Of a stretch of DNA of 64,000 nucleotides, positions 54,682-63,295 are shown piece after piece. Each line of letters begins with the position of its first letter. Position 1 is the first letter of the stretch. The stretch is from Streptomyces sp. P3 (GTDB taxonomy: Bacteria > Actinomycetota > Actinomycetes > Streptomycetales > Streptomycetaceae). Both the position numbers and the translations under genes were made by a program. The stretch spans positions 8,680,001-8,744,000 of the forward strand of contig NZ_CP028369.1 of NCBI RefSeq assembly GCF_003032475.1, in the 5' to 3' direction. The notes beneath the pieces were generated by a model. The model was not told the origin of the DNA and searched no databases. It saw only the letters and a list, made by a program, of their open reading frames with translations.

Positions 54682-55200
54682 TCAGGCGACGAGGGCCGGG
54701 CCCCGCCCGAGCCGGTCGAGGAGTTCGGCGCGGTGGAGCCGGTCCACCGGGGCGAGGAGGTCCGGGTGGCGCAGCAGCGCCGCCGCACGCCGGTCGGCCT
54801 CGTCGGGGGCGAGCAGCCGTCTGAAGTCCGGCGTCGTCCCTCGGGTGTGGTCGCCCCCGGCGAGAGCGGCCACCGCGTCCGCCGCGAGCGCCGGATCGGC
54901 GAGAAGGGCGGCCGCCCAGCTCGCCACGATCTCGTCCACCCAGCTGCGCCAGGCCTCGTCGGCCGTGTCTGCCGCGTCCGCGCCGCTGATCCGGTCGAGG
55001 CGTGCCGAGCCGCCCGGACCCGCCATGCCGACCAGTGCGGCGTCCGTCGCCGTGGGATACCGCAGCCAGGCGGCGACGGTCGCCGCCTGCCGGGCCTGCG
55101 CCTCGCACAGGGCGGAGGCGAACGCGCCCCCGCACGCCGGGTACGCCCGGGTCAGCCATTCGGCGGTTGCGGCGACGAGCGGGGAGAGGTCTGCGAGCAC
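54682..55200 (-). CDS. Hypothetical alpha-helical protein
   Basis: A 172-residue Ala- and Leu-rich protein with no recognised family, signal peptide or membrane helix: VLADLSPLVAATAEWLTRAY, ALCEAQARQAATVAAWLRYP, WRSWVDEIVASWAAALLADP. Pattern is all-helical. I take GTG 55200 as the start, because third-position GC falls sharply upstream; a longer frame to 55314 exists. It is convergent with the hemerythrin gene. Confidence 0.55.
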   Translation of the reverse strand: MLADLSPLVAATAEWLTRAYPACGGAFASALCEAQARQAATVAAWLRYPTATDAALVGMAGPGGSARLDRISGADAADTADEAWRSWVDEIVASWAAALLADPALAADAVAALAGGDHTRGTTPDFRRLLAPDEADRRAAALLRHPDLLAPVDRLHRAELLDRLGRGPALVA

Positions 55201-55408
55201 GGGCGGCCGTCCGGGGTCTGCGGCGGGGGAGCGGGGAGCTGCGTGAACCGTAGCCTGCGGCTCCCGGGCGACGACACGGAGCGGAACTCGCAGGAGAGGT
55301 GGCCTCGGCCACACGTCGACCGCGGCGGGAGACAGCGGTCGGCTGCCCCCTGCGGCCGGGAGCGCGGCGGGCGCTGGCTCTTCGCAGGCTGTGCGGGGCG
55401 GCTCGGTG

Positions 55409-56086
55409 TCAGCCGGCGGGGGTGTGGAGGAGGCCGTTGATGAGGACGTTCAGACCCCAGGCGTCGCGGTCGCCGGGCGAGAGCAGCGCCTCGCGCAGTG
55501 AGGTGACCATCGGGTAGCGGTCCGCGGGCAGTGAGGCGTAACGGCGGTCGGCCGCGGCGACGACGCTCTCCTCGCCCGTCGCCTGGCCGTTGTGGACGCT
55601 CTGTTCGGCGGCGGACCCGGCGATGTGGAGGTAGAGCAGGTCGACGGCCCAGGCGGCGGTGATGTCGTCGAGGCCGCCCTGCTTGAGCAGCGCGAGCATG
55701 CGGTCCAGGACGAGCAGGGCGTGCTCACCGGTGGGGATGGCCCCGAGGGCGACGGCGGCCAGGCCCTCGTGACGGCTCATGGCCTCGATCGTGGCGGCGG
55801 CCAGGGCACGGAGTCGCTCCTGCCAGGACCCCTCGGATGCGGCATCCGAGGGGAGGGGGACCTGGGCGAGGGCCGCGTCGAGCATGGCGGCCATCAGGTC
55901 GTCGCGGTTGGCCACGTAGACGTAGAGCGAGGCCGGGCCGGTGTCCAGTTCCCCGGCGACGCGACGCATGGTCAGTGCTTCCAGTCCGTCGCGATCGAGG
56001 ATCCGCAGACCGGTCCGCACGACGGCGTCGCGGCTGAGGGGGGCCTTGGCGGGCCGCGCGCGGCGGCTGATCGGCTGCGAGCTCAT
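55409..56086 (-). CDS. TetR-family transcriptional regulator
   Basis: A 225-residue TetR protein. The HTH is in the first 60 residues (LSRDAVVRTGLRILDRDGLE, LTMRRVAGELDTGPASLYVY), followed by an all-helical ligand domain (SWQERLRALAAATIEAMSRH, LDDITAAWAVDLLYLHIAGS). Start ATG 56086. It diverges from the NmrA-like gene, and the gap holds several copies of one palindrome type, CGAACA-N-TGTTCG, the probable operators for self-repression and control of the neighbour. Confidence 0.92.
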   Translation of the reverse strand: MSSQPISRRARPAKAPLSRDAVVRTGLRILDRDGLEALTMRRVAGELDTGPASLYVYVANRDDLMAAMLDAALAQVPLPSDAASEGSWQERLRALAAATIEAMSRHEGLAAVALGAIPTGEHALLVLDRMLALLKQGGLDDITAAWAVDLLYLHIAGSAAEQSVHNGQATGEESVVAAADRRYASLPADRYPMVTSLREALLSPGDRDAWGLNVLINGLLHTPAG

Positions 56087-56119
56087 GGGGGAGAGCGTAG
56101 TCCCGGGCGAACGCCGTTT

Positions 56120-56198
56120 GGAACGAACAACGTTTGACACGAACATTGTTCGTTCCCTACGGTGAAACGGCAGTGTCGAACACTGTTCGTCACGAACG
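56120..56198. promoter_or_regulatory. Tandem TetR operators, CGAACA-N-TGTTCG type
   Basis: ACGAACATTGTTCGT (56139-56153) and CGAACACTGTTCG (56177-56189) are perfect odd palindromes; GGAACGAACAA (56120-56130) is exactly complementary to TTGTTCGTTCC (56146-56156), and GTTCGT-C-ACGAAC (56186-56198) makes another. All use GAAC/GTTC half-sites. Confidence 0.8.
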
Positions 56199-56275
56199 TG
56201 ATTCGCAGTCGCGTTCGGTCTGCCGCGGGCATTCCGTGCCACACACCCGAGACCAGCAGAAAGACCCACGTCATC

Positions 56276-57115
56276 ATGATCCTGATCACCGGCGGACGCG
56301 GCGCGGTCGCCACCCGTCTGACCACGCTGCTGCACCGGTCCGGCCTGCCCGTCAGGCTCGGCTCCGCCCGCCCCGAGGACCTCTCACCGCCCGCGGGCGT
56401 GACCACCGTCCGGCTGGACCTCACCGACCCGGAGTGTTTCCCGGCCGCACTGGCCGGCGTCACGTCCGTGTTCCTCTACGCCAGCTCCGACCGCATCACG
56501 GACTTCGTCGACCACGCCCACCTTGCCGGGGTCGAACACGTCGTTCTGCTGTCCTCCGCCGGCGTGCTCGGACCCGACGCGCAGAACGACCCGCTCGCCA
56601 GGTCCCACCTCGACGTCGAGAACGCCCTGCTCGCCTCACCGCTCACCACCACGATCCTGCGGCCGGGATCCTTCGCCTCCAACGCCTCGGCCTGGGCCTG
56701 GCCCGTGAAGGCCGGACGGCCGATCAGCCTGCCCTTCCCCGACGCCCACACCGACCCCGTGCACGAGGCGGACCTCGCCGAAGCCGCCCACGCCGTCCTC
56801 GTCGACCCCCGACACCGCGGGGGCCGCTTCACCCTCAGCGGCCCCCGGTCGCTGACCTTCACCCAGCAGATCGATCAGCTCGCCGCCGTCATCGGCCGTC
56901 CCGTCAAGGCCGAGCGGGTCACCCGGGAGGAGTGGAAGCGGGAGATGGCCGACCACATCCCCGGCGTGTACGCCGACGCCCTCCTGAACTGGTGGGAGGC
57001 GAACGACGGCAAGCCGGTCGCGCTCACCTCCACCGTCGAGGAACTCACCGGCCACCCCGCCCGCCCCTTCACCGTCTGGGCGGCCGACCACGCCGCCGAC
57101 TTCACCACGGCCTGA
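56276..57115 (+). CDS. NmrA-like NAD(P)-binding oxidoreductase
   Basis: A 279-residue atypical short-chain dehydrogenase. The nucleotide motif is at the N-terminus, MILITGGRGAVATRLTTLL (G-G-x-G-x-x-x form), with FLYASSDRITDFVDHAHLAG, VLLSSAGVLGP and ILRPGSFASNAS following. The Y-x-x-x-K catalytic pair is missing, so it fits NmrA-like sensors or quinone/NADPH reductases. ATG 56276 is chosen because upstream in-frame codons cover the operator array. It is probably induced when the TetR repressor leaves the operators. Confidence 0.87.
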   Translation: MILITGGRGAVATRLTTLLHRSGLPVRLGSARPEDLSPPAGVTTVRLDLTDPECFPAALAGVTSVFLYASSDRITDFVDHAHLAGVEHVVLLSSAGVLGPDAQNDPLARSHLDVENALLASPLTTTILRPGSFASNASAWAWPVKAGRPISLPFPDAHTDPVHEADLAEAAHAVLVDPRHRGGRFTLSGPRSLTFTQQIDQLAAVIGRPVKAERVTREEWKREMADHIPGVYADALLNWWEANDGKPVALTSTVEELTGHPARPFTVWAADHAADFTTA

Positions 57116-57145
57116 CCGGCGGACGGCGGTGAGGCCACGGACCCC

Positions 57146-57811
57146 TCAGCGCGCCCGCGGATACCCGATCGCGGAGACGTCCGCCGCCAGATCCGCCAGG
57201 CAGACCTCGGCGTTCAGGGACGACACCAGTTCCTGACTCAGAGGTCGCAGGGCGTAGACGTCCCGCACCGCCTCCAGGTCCACGGGAACCTCGTAGTAGT
57301 CCTCGGCGGAACGCCGGAAGGCCTCGGGCGAACGATCCACCAGCAGCCCGAACAGATCCGCCGAACCGTCGGGGTCGGCGAAGCCGGAGGGAAAGTCGAT
57401 CGTGCCGTGACGCCAGCGCTCGTCCGTCGTCTCCCGCCACAGGCAGACCGTCACGACGGGAGTGCCGTCCTCGTCGGTGAACGCCGGCTCTGCTACGAAG
57501 CGGGTGAAGACCTCGGGGACCTCGTCGATCACCCCCGGCCAGGGTTCGCCGTCCTGGGCGTACTGGCTCATCGGTGACTCGTGGCTGAAGCCGCGTACGT
57601 AGGCGCCGGCGGACGAGAACACGATGGCGTACTCGTCCCCCGACCCGTTGTGCATGGACGCCGCCTCCTCGCCCTGCGCCCACGGGCCGAAAGAGTGACG
57701 GCGGCTCTCCCGGTCCGGGCTCAGGACGGCGTCGAGCATCGCCAGGGAGCGGCACAGGTCGCGCAGGTCCGGGATGGCGGGGAGGCGGCGGGCCACGTCG
57801 ATGACGGTCAT
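57146..57811 (-). CDS. Hypothetical protein of actinobacterial type
   Basis: A 221-residue soluble protein: MTVIDVARRLPAIPDLRDLC, ESRRHSFGPWAQGEEAASMH, YAIVFSSAGAYVRGFSHESP, MSQYAQDGEPWPGVIDEVPE and VTVCLWRETTDERWRHGTID. No named family or signal peptide is recognised, but the pattern looks conserved rather than random. Start ATG 57811 (a GTG slightly upstream is possible). It converges on the NmrA-like gene with a 30-base gap. Confidence 0.65.
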   Translation of the reverse strand: MTVIDVARRLPAIPDLRDLCRSLAMLDAVLSPDRESRRHSFGPWAQGEEAASMHNGSGDEYAIVFSSAGAYVRGFSHESPMSQYAQDGEPWPGVIDEVPEVFTRFVAEPAFTDEDGTPVVTVCLWRETTDERWRHGTIDFPSGFADPDGSADLFGLLVDRSPEAFRRSAEDYYEVPVDLEAVRDVYALRPLSQELVSSLNAEVCLADLAADVSAIGYPRAR

Positions 57812-58079
57812 GGGCCCATCCAAGCCGACCCCGCCGACAACGGGCGCCGCCCCGGTGGGCGGCACCCGGGATGGGCAGGCCGGCGCCGTGACCGGAAAGG
57901 TTCACCGGCTCGCGACGCCCGGCACGCCCCCCCACGCTCGGCTTCGCTCGCGCGGGAGGCGCCCCTCCGCCGCGTTGGCGCATCACCCGAGTACATCCCG
58001 TACACGGGGGATGCTCCGCCTTGCGATCCACCGCACCGGACGCCGCGAGCTTCTCGGCAGACCCTTTCCGGCCACGGCA

Positions 58080-61070
58080 CTACCGGCTCGGCGCGTCCAG
58101 TCCCGGTGACGTGTCCGGGTCCGGGTTGAACACCGGGTGGTAGCTCTCCGGCGGTGCCAGGTAGGCGGCGGGCAGACCGCCGGTGTCGATGACGATATGG
58201 TCCACGGCGATCGCCGGGTCGACCATGAAGACCCGCAGGACGTGCTCACCGGGCTCGGCGACGGTCACCGACGCCGTCAGCTTCTCCACTCCCTCCTCGA
58301 CGTTGCGCGCCCAGGCGTCACCACGGTTGCCGGTGGCCACGGACTGCCCCGACAGGACGGCGGGCGGCTGGTCGTCCAGGGCGACGGCGAGCCGCCGTGC
58401 GCCCCGCTCGTCGAGCGAGGGCAGCCGGAAGACGGTGACCGGGAACGTCCCGGTGCTGGTGAATCGCACCCGGTAGCGCAGCTCCGGCGCGCGAGTGGCG
58501 AGATCGGTGGTCACCGGGGCCGCCGTCGACGGCGCGGCCTCCACCGCGGCCGCGCCACGGCCGAGCCCGCGCACGGTCCGCCAACGGGCCCCACCGCGCG
58601 CCACCCGGCGCTCGGTGTGCCGGGCGTCGATCGACACCCAGCCGTTCGCCTCGACGAAGCCGCGCGCCCGCCGACGTGCCCGCTCACCTTCGTTGACGAC
58701 CGTCAGCGGCACCTCGAAACGCTGGTCACCGCCGGTGAACGCGATCGTGACGGCGTGTGTGCCCTCCGGTACGAGCGGCCAGTCGATCTCGGCCCAGACC
58801 CGGGTCTGCTCGGTGAGCGAACCGCCCGCGGTGCTGAGCCGGACCCAGGGCCGGTCCGCCTCGGCGACCCAGGAAACCGCGAGGAAACCGGTGTTGAAGA
58901 CGTCCACGAAACGCCGGTCCCGGGTCGCGGAGGAGAACGACAGTGGCCGTGCGGCGCCGACCTCGTTCCCCTCGGTGGCGATCCCCAGCCCGGACGTCTC
59001 CCGCCGGGTGACCCGGGTGACTGCCGGACGGCCCGGCGCCTTCGGGATCTGCGAGGGGTACGGATTGATGTAGCCGTTCCACTTCCCGCCCGCCACCTCG
59101 GTGTTGTACCGCTGGGTCAGCGCGGCCTCCTGGGCGTGCGCCGCATCGGCGAGGTCCGCGAAGCGGTTGGTCCCGGCGCCGCGTCCCTGCCGTGCCGCCA
59201 GGGCGTTGCGGTCCGCCCAGTAGTACTTCAGGTTCATCAGGTACGCGCCGTGCACCGGATAGTGGACGAGTTCGAAGAAGGCGTCCCGCAACTGTGCGGG
59301 GAGTCTTTCGCCGAGCGCCGTGGTCCGTTGCAGCAGACGATCGTAGGCGGCCATGCGGCGTCCCGCCTCGTCCCCGTGGTGGACCACGGAGAAGACGCCG
59401 CGGTCGATGAACTCCGGCCGCCGCTCCGCCGCGAGCCGGTAGTACTCGGTGCGGATCGAGGTGATCTCCCGGCCGTGCCGCAGGCCGAACTGCCGGCCGT
59501 ACCACTCCGCGAGGAAGCCCTCGACGTTCTCGGCCGTCCACCGGTCCACGTCCCAGGCCACGTCCATGGAGAAGGACAGGCCCGTCTCGATCGACTTCAG
59601 GTCACCGACGTTGAAGATCCACATTCGGTCGGCCCGGTGCTCGTACACCCTGCGCAACTCCTGCCACACCTTGGCCGGTTGCGTCGTGTCCAGCCAGAGA
59701 TAACTGCGCGGACGGCCCCAGTAGGAGAGGTGGTAGTAGATGCCGTTGCCGCCCGGGCGGGCGCGCTCCGTCCCGGTCGGCAGCTGGCGCATGTTGCCGT
59801 GGTTGTCGTCCGGCCAGATCAGCGTGACGTCGTCGGGCACCCGGACCCCCGCGTTGTACAGGTCCAGCACCTCCTTGTACGGGATGAAGATCTGCGGCTC
59901 GGCCGCCGCCCCGACCTCCTCCGCGAGGATCCGGCGCTGGTCGGCGATGATGTCGTTCATCACCGCCACCTTCTCCGGGATCGTGGTGGCGTTCTTCGTC
60001 TCCAGCGCGCTGTCGTGCAGGCCGCGCATGCCGAGCGTCCAACTGCTCTCGTACGCGGCGTTCTCCCGGGCCCGGGCCCGCCAGTAGTCGGAGATCACCG
60101 CCGGGTTCACCGTGTAGTCGTAGACCGGCAGAGCGCCGTCCGCACCCCGGTGGTCCTCGGCCCACGGTGCCCACTCGTGGACGCCGTTGCGCAGCAGTGC
60201 CTCCGGATGGCTGGAGCCGACCACGATGCCGTACTGGTCGGCCAGTTCGGGATTCTCCCGGTATTTGTTGAAGAAGTCGGAGTACGGATGCATGGCCGGC
60301 CACAGGTAGTTCGCCTTCAGCCGGAGCAGCAGCTCGAAGAGGCGCTCGTACGTCCGCGGGCCGATGTTCTTGTCGGGCTCCTGCGTGCGGTGCGACCAAG
60401 TGGTCAGGTTCTGCTCGTCGTTGATGAAGACGCCCCGGTAGCGGACCGACGGCTCGCGGCGCACGAAGGGCCCCGCCGGCACGGCGACCGCGTCCCGCCG
60501 CTCGACCGGCACGTCGGCCCACCAGTACCAGGGCGAGACCCCGATCCGCTCCGAGGTGTCGTAGACCCCGTAGACCGTGCCGCGTGGATCGCTGCCCGCG
60601 ATCACCAGGGCGCGGTCCACCCCGGGCGCCGGACGCTCGACCACCTGGGTCACCGAGGCCTCCCAGCGCCCCGTCACCTGCCGCACGCCGAGCCGCCCGC
60701 GCGCGACGAGTCGGTCCACGACCGGGCTCGAGCCGAGCGTGCCGACCACGATCAGCGCCGTTGCGCGAGCCGGCAGGGTGCGCCGCAGGGCCGGCCGGAC
60801 TCCGGTGACCCGCTCCACGTCGGCCAGCAGGTCGCCGGCCGCCCGGAGCACGGCGGGGTCCGCGCCCGAGTCCACGAACACGTCGACGGCCACACCGTCC
60901 CGCACCAGGTCGAAGTCGGGCCGGGCGGAAGCCCGGCCGGCCGTGGCGGCCCGGGCGGCGGAGGGCAGCGCCGCCGGCAGCAGCGGGGCCACTCCCACGG
61001 CCGTCAGGCCCCGCAGAAACGCCTTTCGGCTCCACGGCTGCGAGGGGTCCTGTGGTGCGGTGTGCGGCAT
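58080..61070 (-). CDS. Secreted GH115-family protein (xylan alpha-glucuronidase type)
   Basis: A 996-residue protein of full GH115 length. The signal peptide WSRKAFLRGLTAVGVAPLLP is Tat-like but with RK in place of RR. After an N-terminal alpha/beta domain (DVFVDSGADPAVLRAAGDLL) the TIM barrel shows YRGVFINDEQNLTTWSHRTQ, LKANYLWPAMHPYSDFF, LIWPDDNHGNMRQLPTGTE and WIFNVGDLKSIETGLSFSMD, all GH115 hallmarks; beta domains complete the C-terminal 350 residues. It removes 4-O-methyl-glucuronic acid from xylan. ATG 61070 follows a Lac-type operator at 61106-61119. Confidence 0.92.
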   Translation of the reverse strand: MPHTAPQDPSQPWSRKAFLRGLTAVGVAPLLPAALPSAARAATAGRASARPDFDLVRDGVAVDVFVDSGADPAVLRAAGDLLADVERVTGVRPALRRTLPARATALIVVGTLGSSPVVDRLVARGRLGVRQVTGRWEASVTQVVERPAPGVDRALVIAGSDPRGTVYGVYDTSERIGVSPWYWWADVPVERRDAVAVPAGPFVRREPSVRYRGVFINDEQNLTTWSHRTQEPDKNIGPRTYERLFELLLRLKANYLWPAMHPYSDFFNKYRENPELADQYGIVVGSSHPEALLRNGVHEWAPWAEDHRGADGALPVYDYTVNPAVISDYWRARARENAAYESSWTLGMRGLHDSALETKNATTIPEKVAVMNDIIADQRRILAEEVGAAAEPQIFIPYKEVLDLYNAGVRVPDDVTLIWPDDNHGNMRQLPTGTERARPGGNGIYYHLSYWGRPRSYLWLDTTQPAKVWQELRRVYEHRADRMWIFNVGDLKSIETGLSFSMDVAWDVDRWTAENVEGFLAEWYGRQFGLRHGREITSIRTEYYRLAAERRPEFIDRGVFSVVHHGDEAGRRMAAYDRLLQRTTALGERLPAQLRDAFFELVHYPVHGAYLMNLKYYWADRNALAARQGRGAGTNRFADLADAAHAQEAALTQRYNTEVAGGKWNGYINPYPSQIPKAPGRPAVTRVTRRETSGLGIATEGNEVGAARPLSFSSATRDRRFVDVFNTGFLAVSWVAEADRPWVRLSTAGGSLTEQTRVWAEIDWPLVPEGTHAVTIAFTGGDQRFEVPLTVVNEGERARRRARGFVEANGWVSIDARHTERRVARGGARWRTVRGLGRGAAAVEAAPSTAAPVTTDLATRAPELRYRVRFTSTGTFPVTVFRLPSLDERGARRLAVALDDQPPAVLSGQSVATGNRGDAWARNVEEGVEKLTASVTVAEPGEHVLRVFMVDPAIAVDHIVIDTGGLPAAYLAPPESYHPVFNPDPDTSPGLDAPSR

Positions 61071-61105
61071 CGACGCTCCCGACTAGACACTGGCATGACC
61101 ATGCT

Positions 61106-61119
61106 AGAAAGCGCTTTCT
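61106..61119 (-). promoter_or_regulatory. LacI-type operator upstream of GH115
   Basis: AGAAAGCGCTTTCT is a perfect 14-bp palindrome with the central CGCG-like GCGC of LacI-family sites. It sits 36 bases before the start. No LacI gene is adjacent, so the repressor lies elsewhere. Confidence 0.65.
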
Positions 61120-61220
61120 CCAGCACCCTAGGCCAGGGCGGACATCGACGTCCATAACCGCGCGGCAGGGCGACTGCGGCGCGGTCCGCACGCATGCCGG
61201 CTTCGGCGGGCGGGGTTGTT

Positions 61221-61234
61221 ATGACCGCGGTCAT
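61221..61234. repeat. Perfect palindrome upstream of the SCO6745 gene
   Basis: ATGACCGCGGTCAT, fully self-complementary, 155 bases before the chosen start and about 100 bases from the GH115 operator. Possible operator for the plus-strand gene. Confidence 0.4.
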
Positions 61235-61388
61235 GACGGATGCTGCCTCTCGGCGCCCGACTCCGCCGACCCGCCGCGACGCGGACTCACGCCGCAGTGG
61301 AACGGCCGGGACACGGGGGTCGAAGCGGGAGCAGAAACAGATACAGATAGAGGTGCAGGTGCAGCCGCCGACCGGTCGGGAGGACTGG

Positions 61389-62285
61389 GTGAAGGACACC
61401 GTCGCACGCGCGATGTGGGAGAGGTTCGAACCGCTCCACCAGGTGGTGTACTTCGCGCCCGAGGTGCGCGCCGCCGCCGACCGCCTCGGTATGCGCGGGT
61501 ACTGGATGGGCTACTTCGCCCTCCGCGCGGCGCCCCTCGGCCCCGCTCCCGCCGCGGTCGTCACCAGCTGTTTCTACGTGTTTCATCCCGACCGCGTGGC
61601 GCGTGCGCTGCCGGACGCGTGGCGTGCGGCGACGGCCGAAGCCGTGCTCGCGGCGCGTGAGCGGGCGGTGGACGCCGCCATGACCGCCCTCCACGGTCCG
61701 GATGTCGTCCACTCGCCCGAGGTGGCCGAGGCCGCGGAGCTGGCCTGGGAGGCGGCGCGGGCGGCGGACACCGCGGGGCGCGTGCTCGGCGCGGCCAACC
61801 AGGCTCTGCCCCGCCCGGAACAGCCGCACGTCAGGCTGTGGCAGGCGCTGACCACCCTGCGGGAACACCGCGGCGACGGCCATGTCGCCGCCCTCGTCGG
61901 CCGCCGCCTGGGGCCGGTCGGGGCCATGGTGCTCAAGTGCGCGGCGGGCGAGGCGGACGCGGAGTTCCAGCGGCAGACCCGCAGGTGGGACCTCGCGGCC
62001 TGGCAGGCGGCGCAGACGGAACTCCGCGAGCGCGGCTGGCTCGACGAGGACGCACGTCTCACCGAAGGGGGAGCGGCCGTCCGGACCGGGGTCGAGGCCG
62101 ACACGGACGCGGCCGCCGTCACGCCGTGGACGGCGCTGGGGTCCGCGGCCACCGCCCGCCTCGCCCATCTGCTCGAACCGCTCGCCCGCACCGTCCTGGA
62201 CTCGGGGATCGTCCCGGCCGGTAATCCGGCCGGGCTCACGGGCGCGTTCAGCGGCGGCGTCACGGGCCGGTCGACGAGCGGGTAG
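61389..62285 (+). CDS. SCO6745-family protein
   Basis: A 298-residue protein of a family widespread in actinobacteria: VKDTVARAMWERFEPLHQVV, YFAPEVRAAADRLGMRGYWM, GYFALRAAPLGPAPAAVVTS and CFYVFHPDRVARALPDAW, then a C-terminal helical part (AWQAAQTELRERGWLDEDAR). No catalytic residues are established. I choose GTG 61389, because GGGAGG lies 5 bases ahead and third-position GC rises there; an in-frame ATG at 61194 or 61221 would add a low-quality stretch containing QKQIQIEVQVQ. Confidence 0.8.
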   Translation: MKDTVARAMWERFEPLHQVVYFAPEVRAAADRLGMRGYWMGYFALRAAPLGPAPAAVVTSCFYVFHPDRVARALPDAWRAATAEAVLAARERAVDAAMTALHGPDVVHSPEVAEAAELAWEAARAADTAGRVLGAANQALPRPEQPHVRLWQALTTLREHRGDGHVAALVGRRLGPVGAMVLKCAAGEADAEFQRQTRRWDLAAWQAAQTELRERGWLDEDARLTEGGAAVRTGVEADTDAAAVTPWTALGSAATARLAHLLEPLARTVLDSGIVPAGNPAGLTGAFSGGVTGRSTSG

Positions 62286-62504
62286 CCGCGCGCTTCCTGC
62301 TTCCGCGAGGTGATCGTCCGATCGACGCGGGCGGCCGGACGCGAGGCGTACGCGGACGGGATGTGCGAGGTGCATGAGGTGCATTCGGTGCACGGGATCC
62401 GGGCGGGCGGAGCCGGGTCGTTGGGGCGCCCATCCGTCGGCGCGACGTTCCGCGCGCCCGCCGTCGTCGAGGCGTCAGGGGCGACAGCGCGGTCCTGCCG
62501 TCGG

Positions 62505-62510
62505 TAGGCT
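62505..62510 (+). promoter_or_regulatory. TAGGCT -10 box of a leaderless promoter
   Basis: TAGGCT ends 7 bases before the ATG at 62518; GCGACA lies 18 bases upstream as a -35-like box. No ribosome site is present between them. Confidence 0.5.
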
Positions 62511-62517
62511 CGCGGGC

Positions 62518-63072
62518 ATGCGGATCTCCGTCTCCTCGGACATGGACGAACCAGTGGCCCGCGCCCTCGTCGCGGAACTGCGCGGCCGCGGGCACGACGT
62601 GGTGCCGCATGGCGCGTTGCGCTCGGGCGACGACCCCCGGTGGGCGATCTGCTCGGCGGCGGCGGCGCGGGACGTGGCCGACGGGACCTCCGAGCAGGCG
62701 GTCGTGTGCTGCTGGACCGGAACGGGCGCGTCCATCGCCGCGAACAAGGTCGCCGGCGTCCGGGCCGCCCTGTGCACGGACGCGGGCACCGCCGGGGGCG
62801 CCCGGCGGTGGAACGACGCCAACGTCCTCGCGCTCAGCCTGCGTCTGACCTCCGAGCCGCTGCTCAAGGAGATCCTGGACGCCTGGTTCGCCGCCGAGGC
62901 CGAGCAGGACGCCGAGGACCGGCAGAACCTCGCGTACGTCGCGGCGCTCGACGGCGGTGTTTCGTCGGGTGCGTCGGGTGCGTCGGGTGCCGCGGACGTG
63001 TCGGACGCCTCCCGCGGTCCGGTCCCCGCCCCCGACGGCTTCGGCGTGGGCCGGGCGCACTCGGGCTCGTAG
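62518..63072 (+). CDS. RpiB/LacA/LacB-family sugar-phosphate isomerase
   Basis: A 184-residue isomerase. The core is full length (about 145 residues): [53 protein letters not shown] (the phosphate loop with catalytic-type Cys) and [19 protein letters not shown]. It interconverts aldose- and ketose-5- or -6-phosphates. A low-complexity tail of about 40 residues follows, built partly from a 9-bp triplicate (62964-62990) encoding SGA units. Likely leaderless. It lies just before phosphoketolase, which uses pentose phosphates, so a pentose role is plausible. Confidence 0.85.
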   Translation: MRISVSSDMDEPVARALVAELRGRGHDVVPHGALRSGDDPRWAICSAAAARDVADGTSEQAVVCCWTGTGASIAANKVAGVRAALCTDAGTAGGARRWNDANVLALSLRLTSEPLLKEILDAWFAAEAEQDAEDRQNLAYVAALDGGVSSGASGASGAADVSDASRGPVPAPDGFGVGRAHSGS

Positions 63073-63078
63073 GATCTG

Positions 63079-63146
63079 CGCCCCCGTACTGGCGCCCCCG
63101 TACTGGCGCTCCCGCACTGGCACCCCGTACTGGCGCCCCCTCACGG
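63079..63146. repeat. Array of 14-bp tandem repeats before phosphoketolase
   Basis: CGCCCCCGTACTGG at 63079-63092 and 63093-63106 are identical; CGCTCCCGCACTGG (63107-63120) and CACCCCGTACTGG (63121-63133) are variants, followed by a fading fifth unit. The array fills the gap between the isomerase and phosphoketolase genes. Confidence 0.75.
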
Positions 63147-63295
63147 ACGCTCCTTCGCGGACGGCCCCCTATGGACGGCTTCGCTGCTCCGTATGGGTCG
63201 CTCGGCCGTGTGGGGTACCCGGCCGGCGGGGAGGGTGGGCAGGGTACGGACCGGCACGCACCTCCGAGCGAACCCGATCCGGAAGGGAACCCGAG

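Noticed and set aside
58137..61157. A 1006-codon plus-strand frame opposite GH115
   Set aside because: Exact shadow of the GH115 gene; its residues reflect the complement of that coding frame and no domain is recognisable.
63079..63146. 14-bp repeats considered as a CRISPR or integron element
   Set aside because: Units are contiguous with no spacers, and no cas or integrase genes are present.
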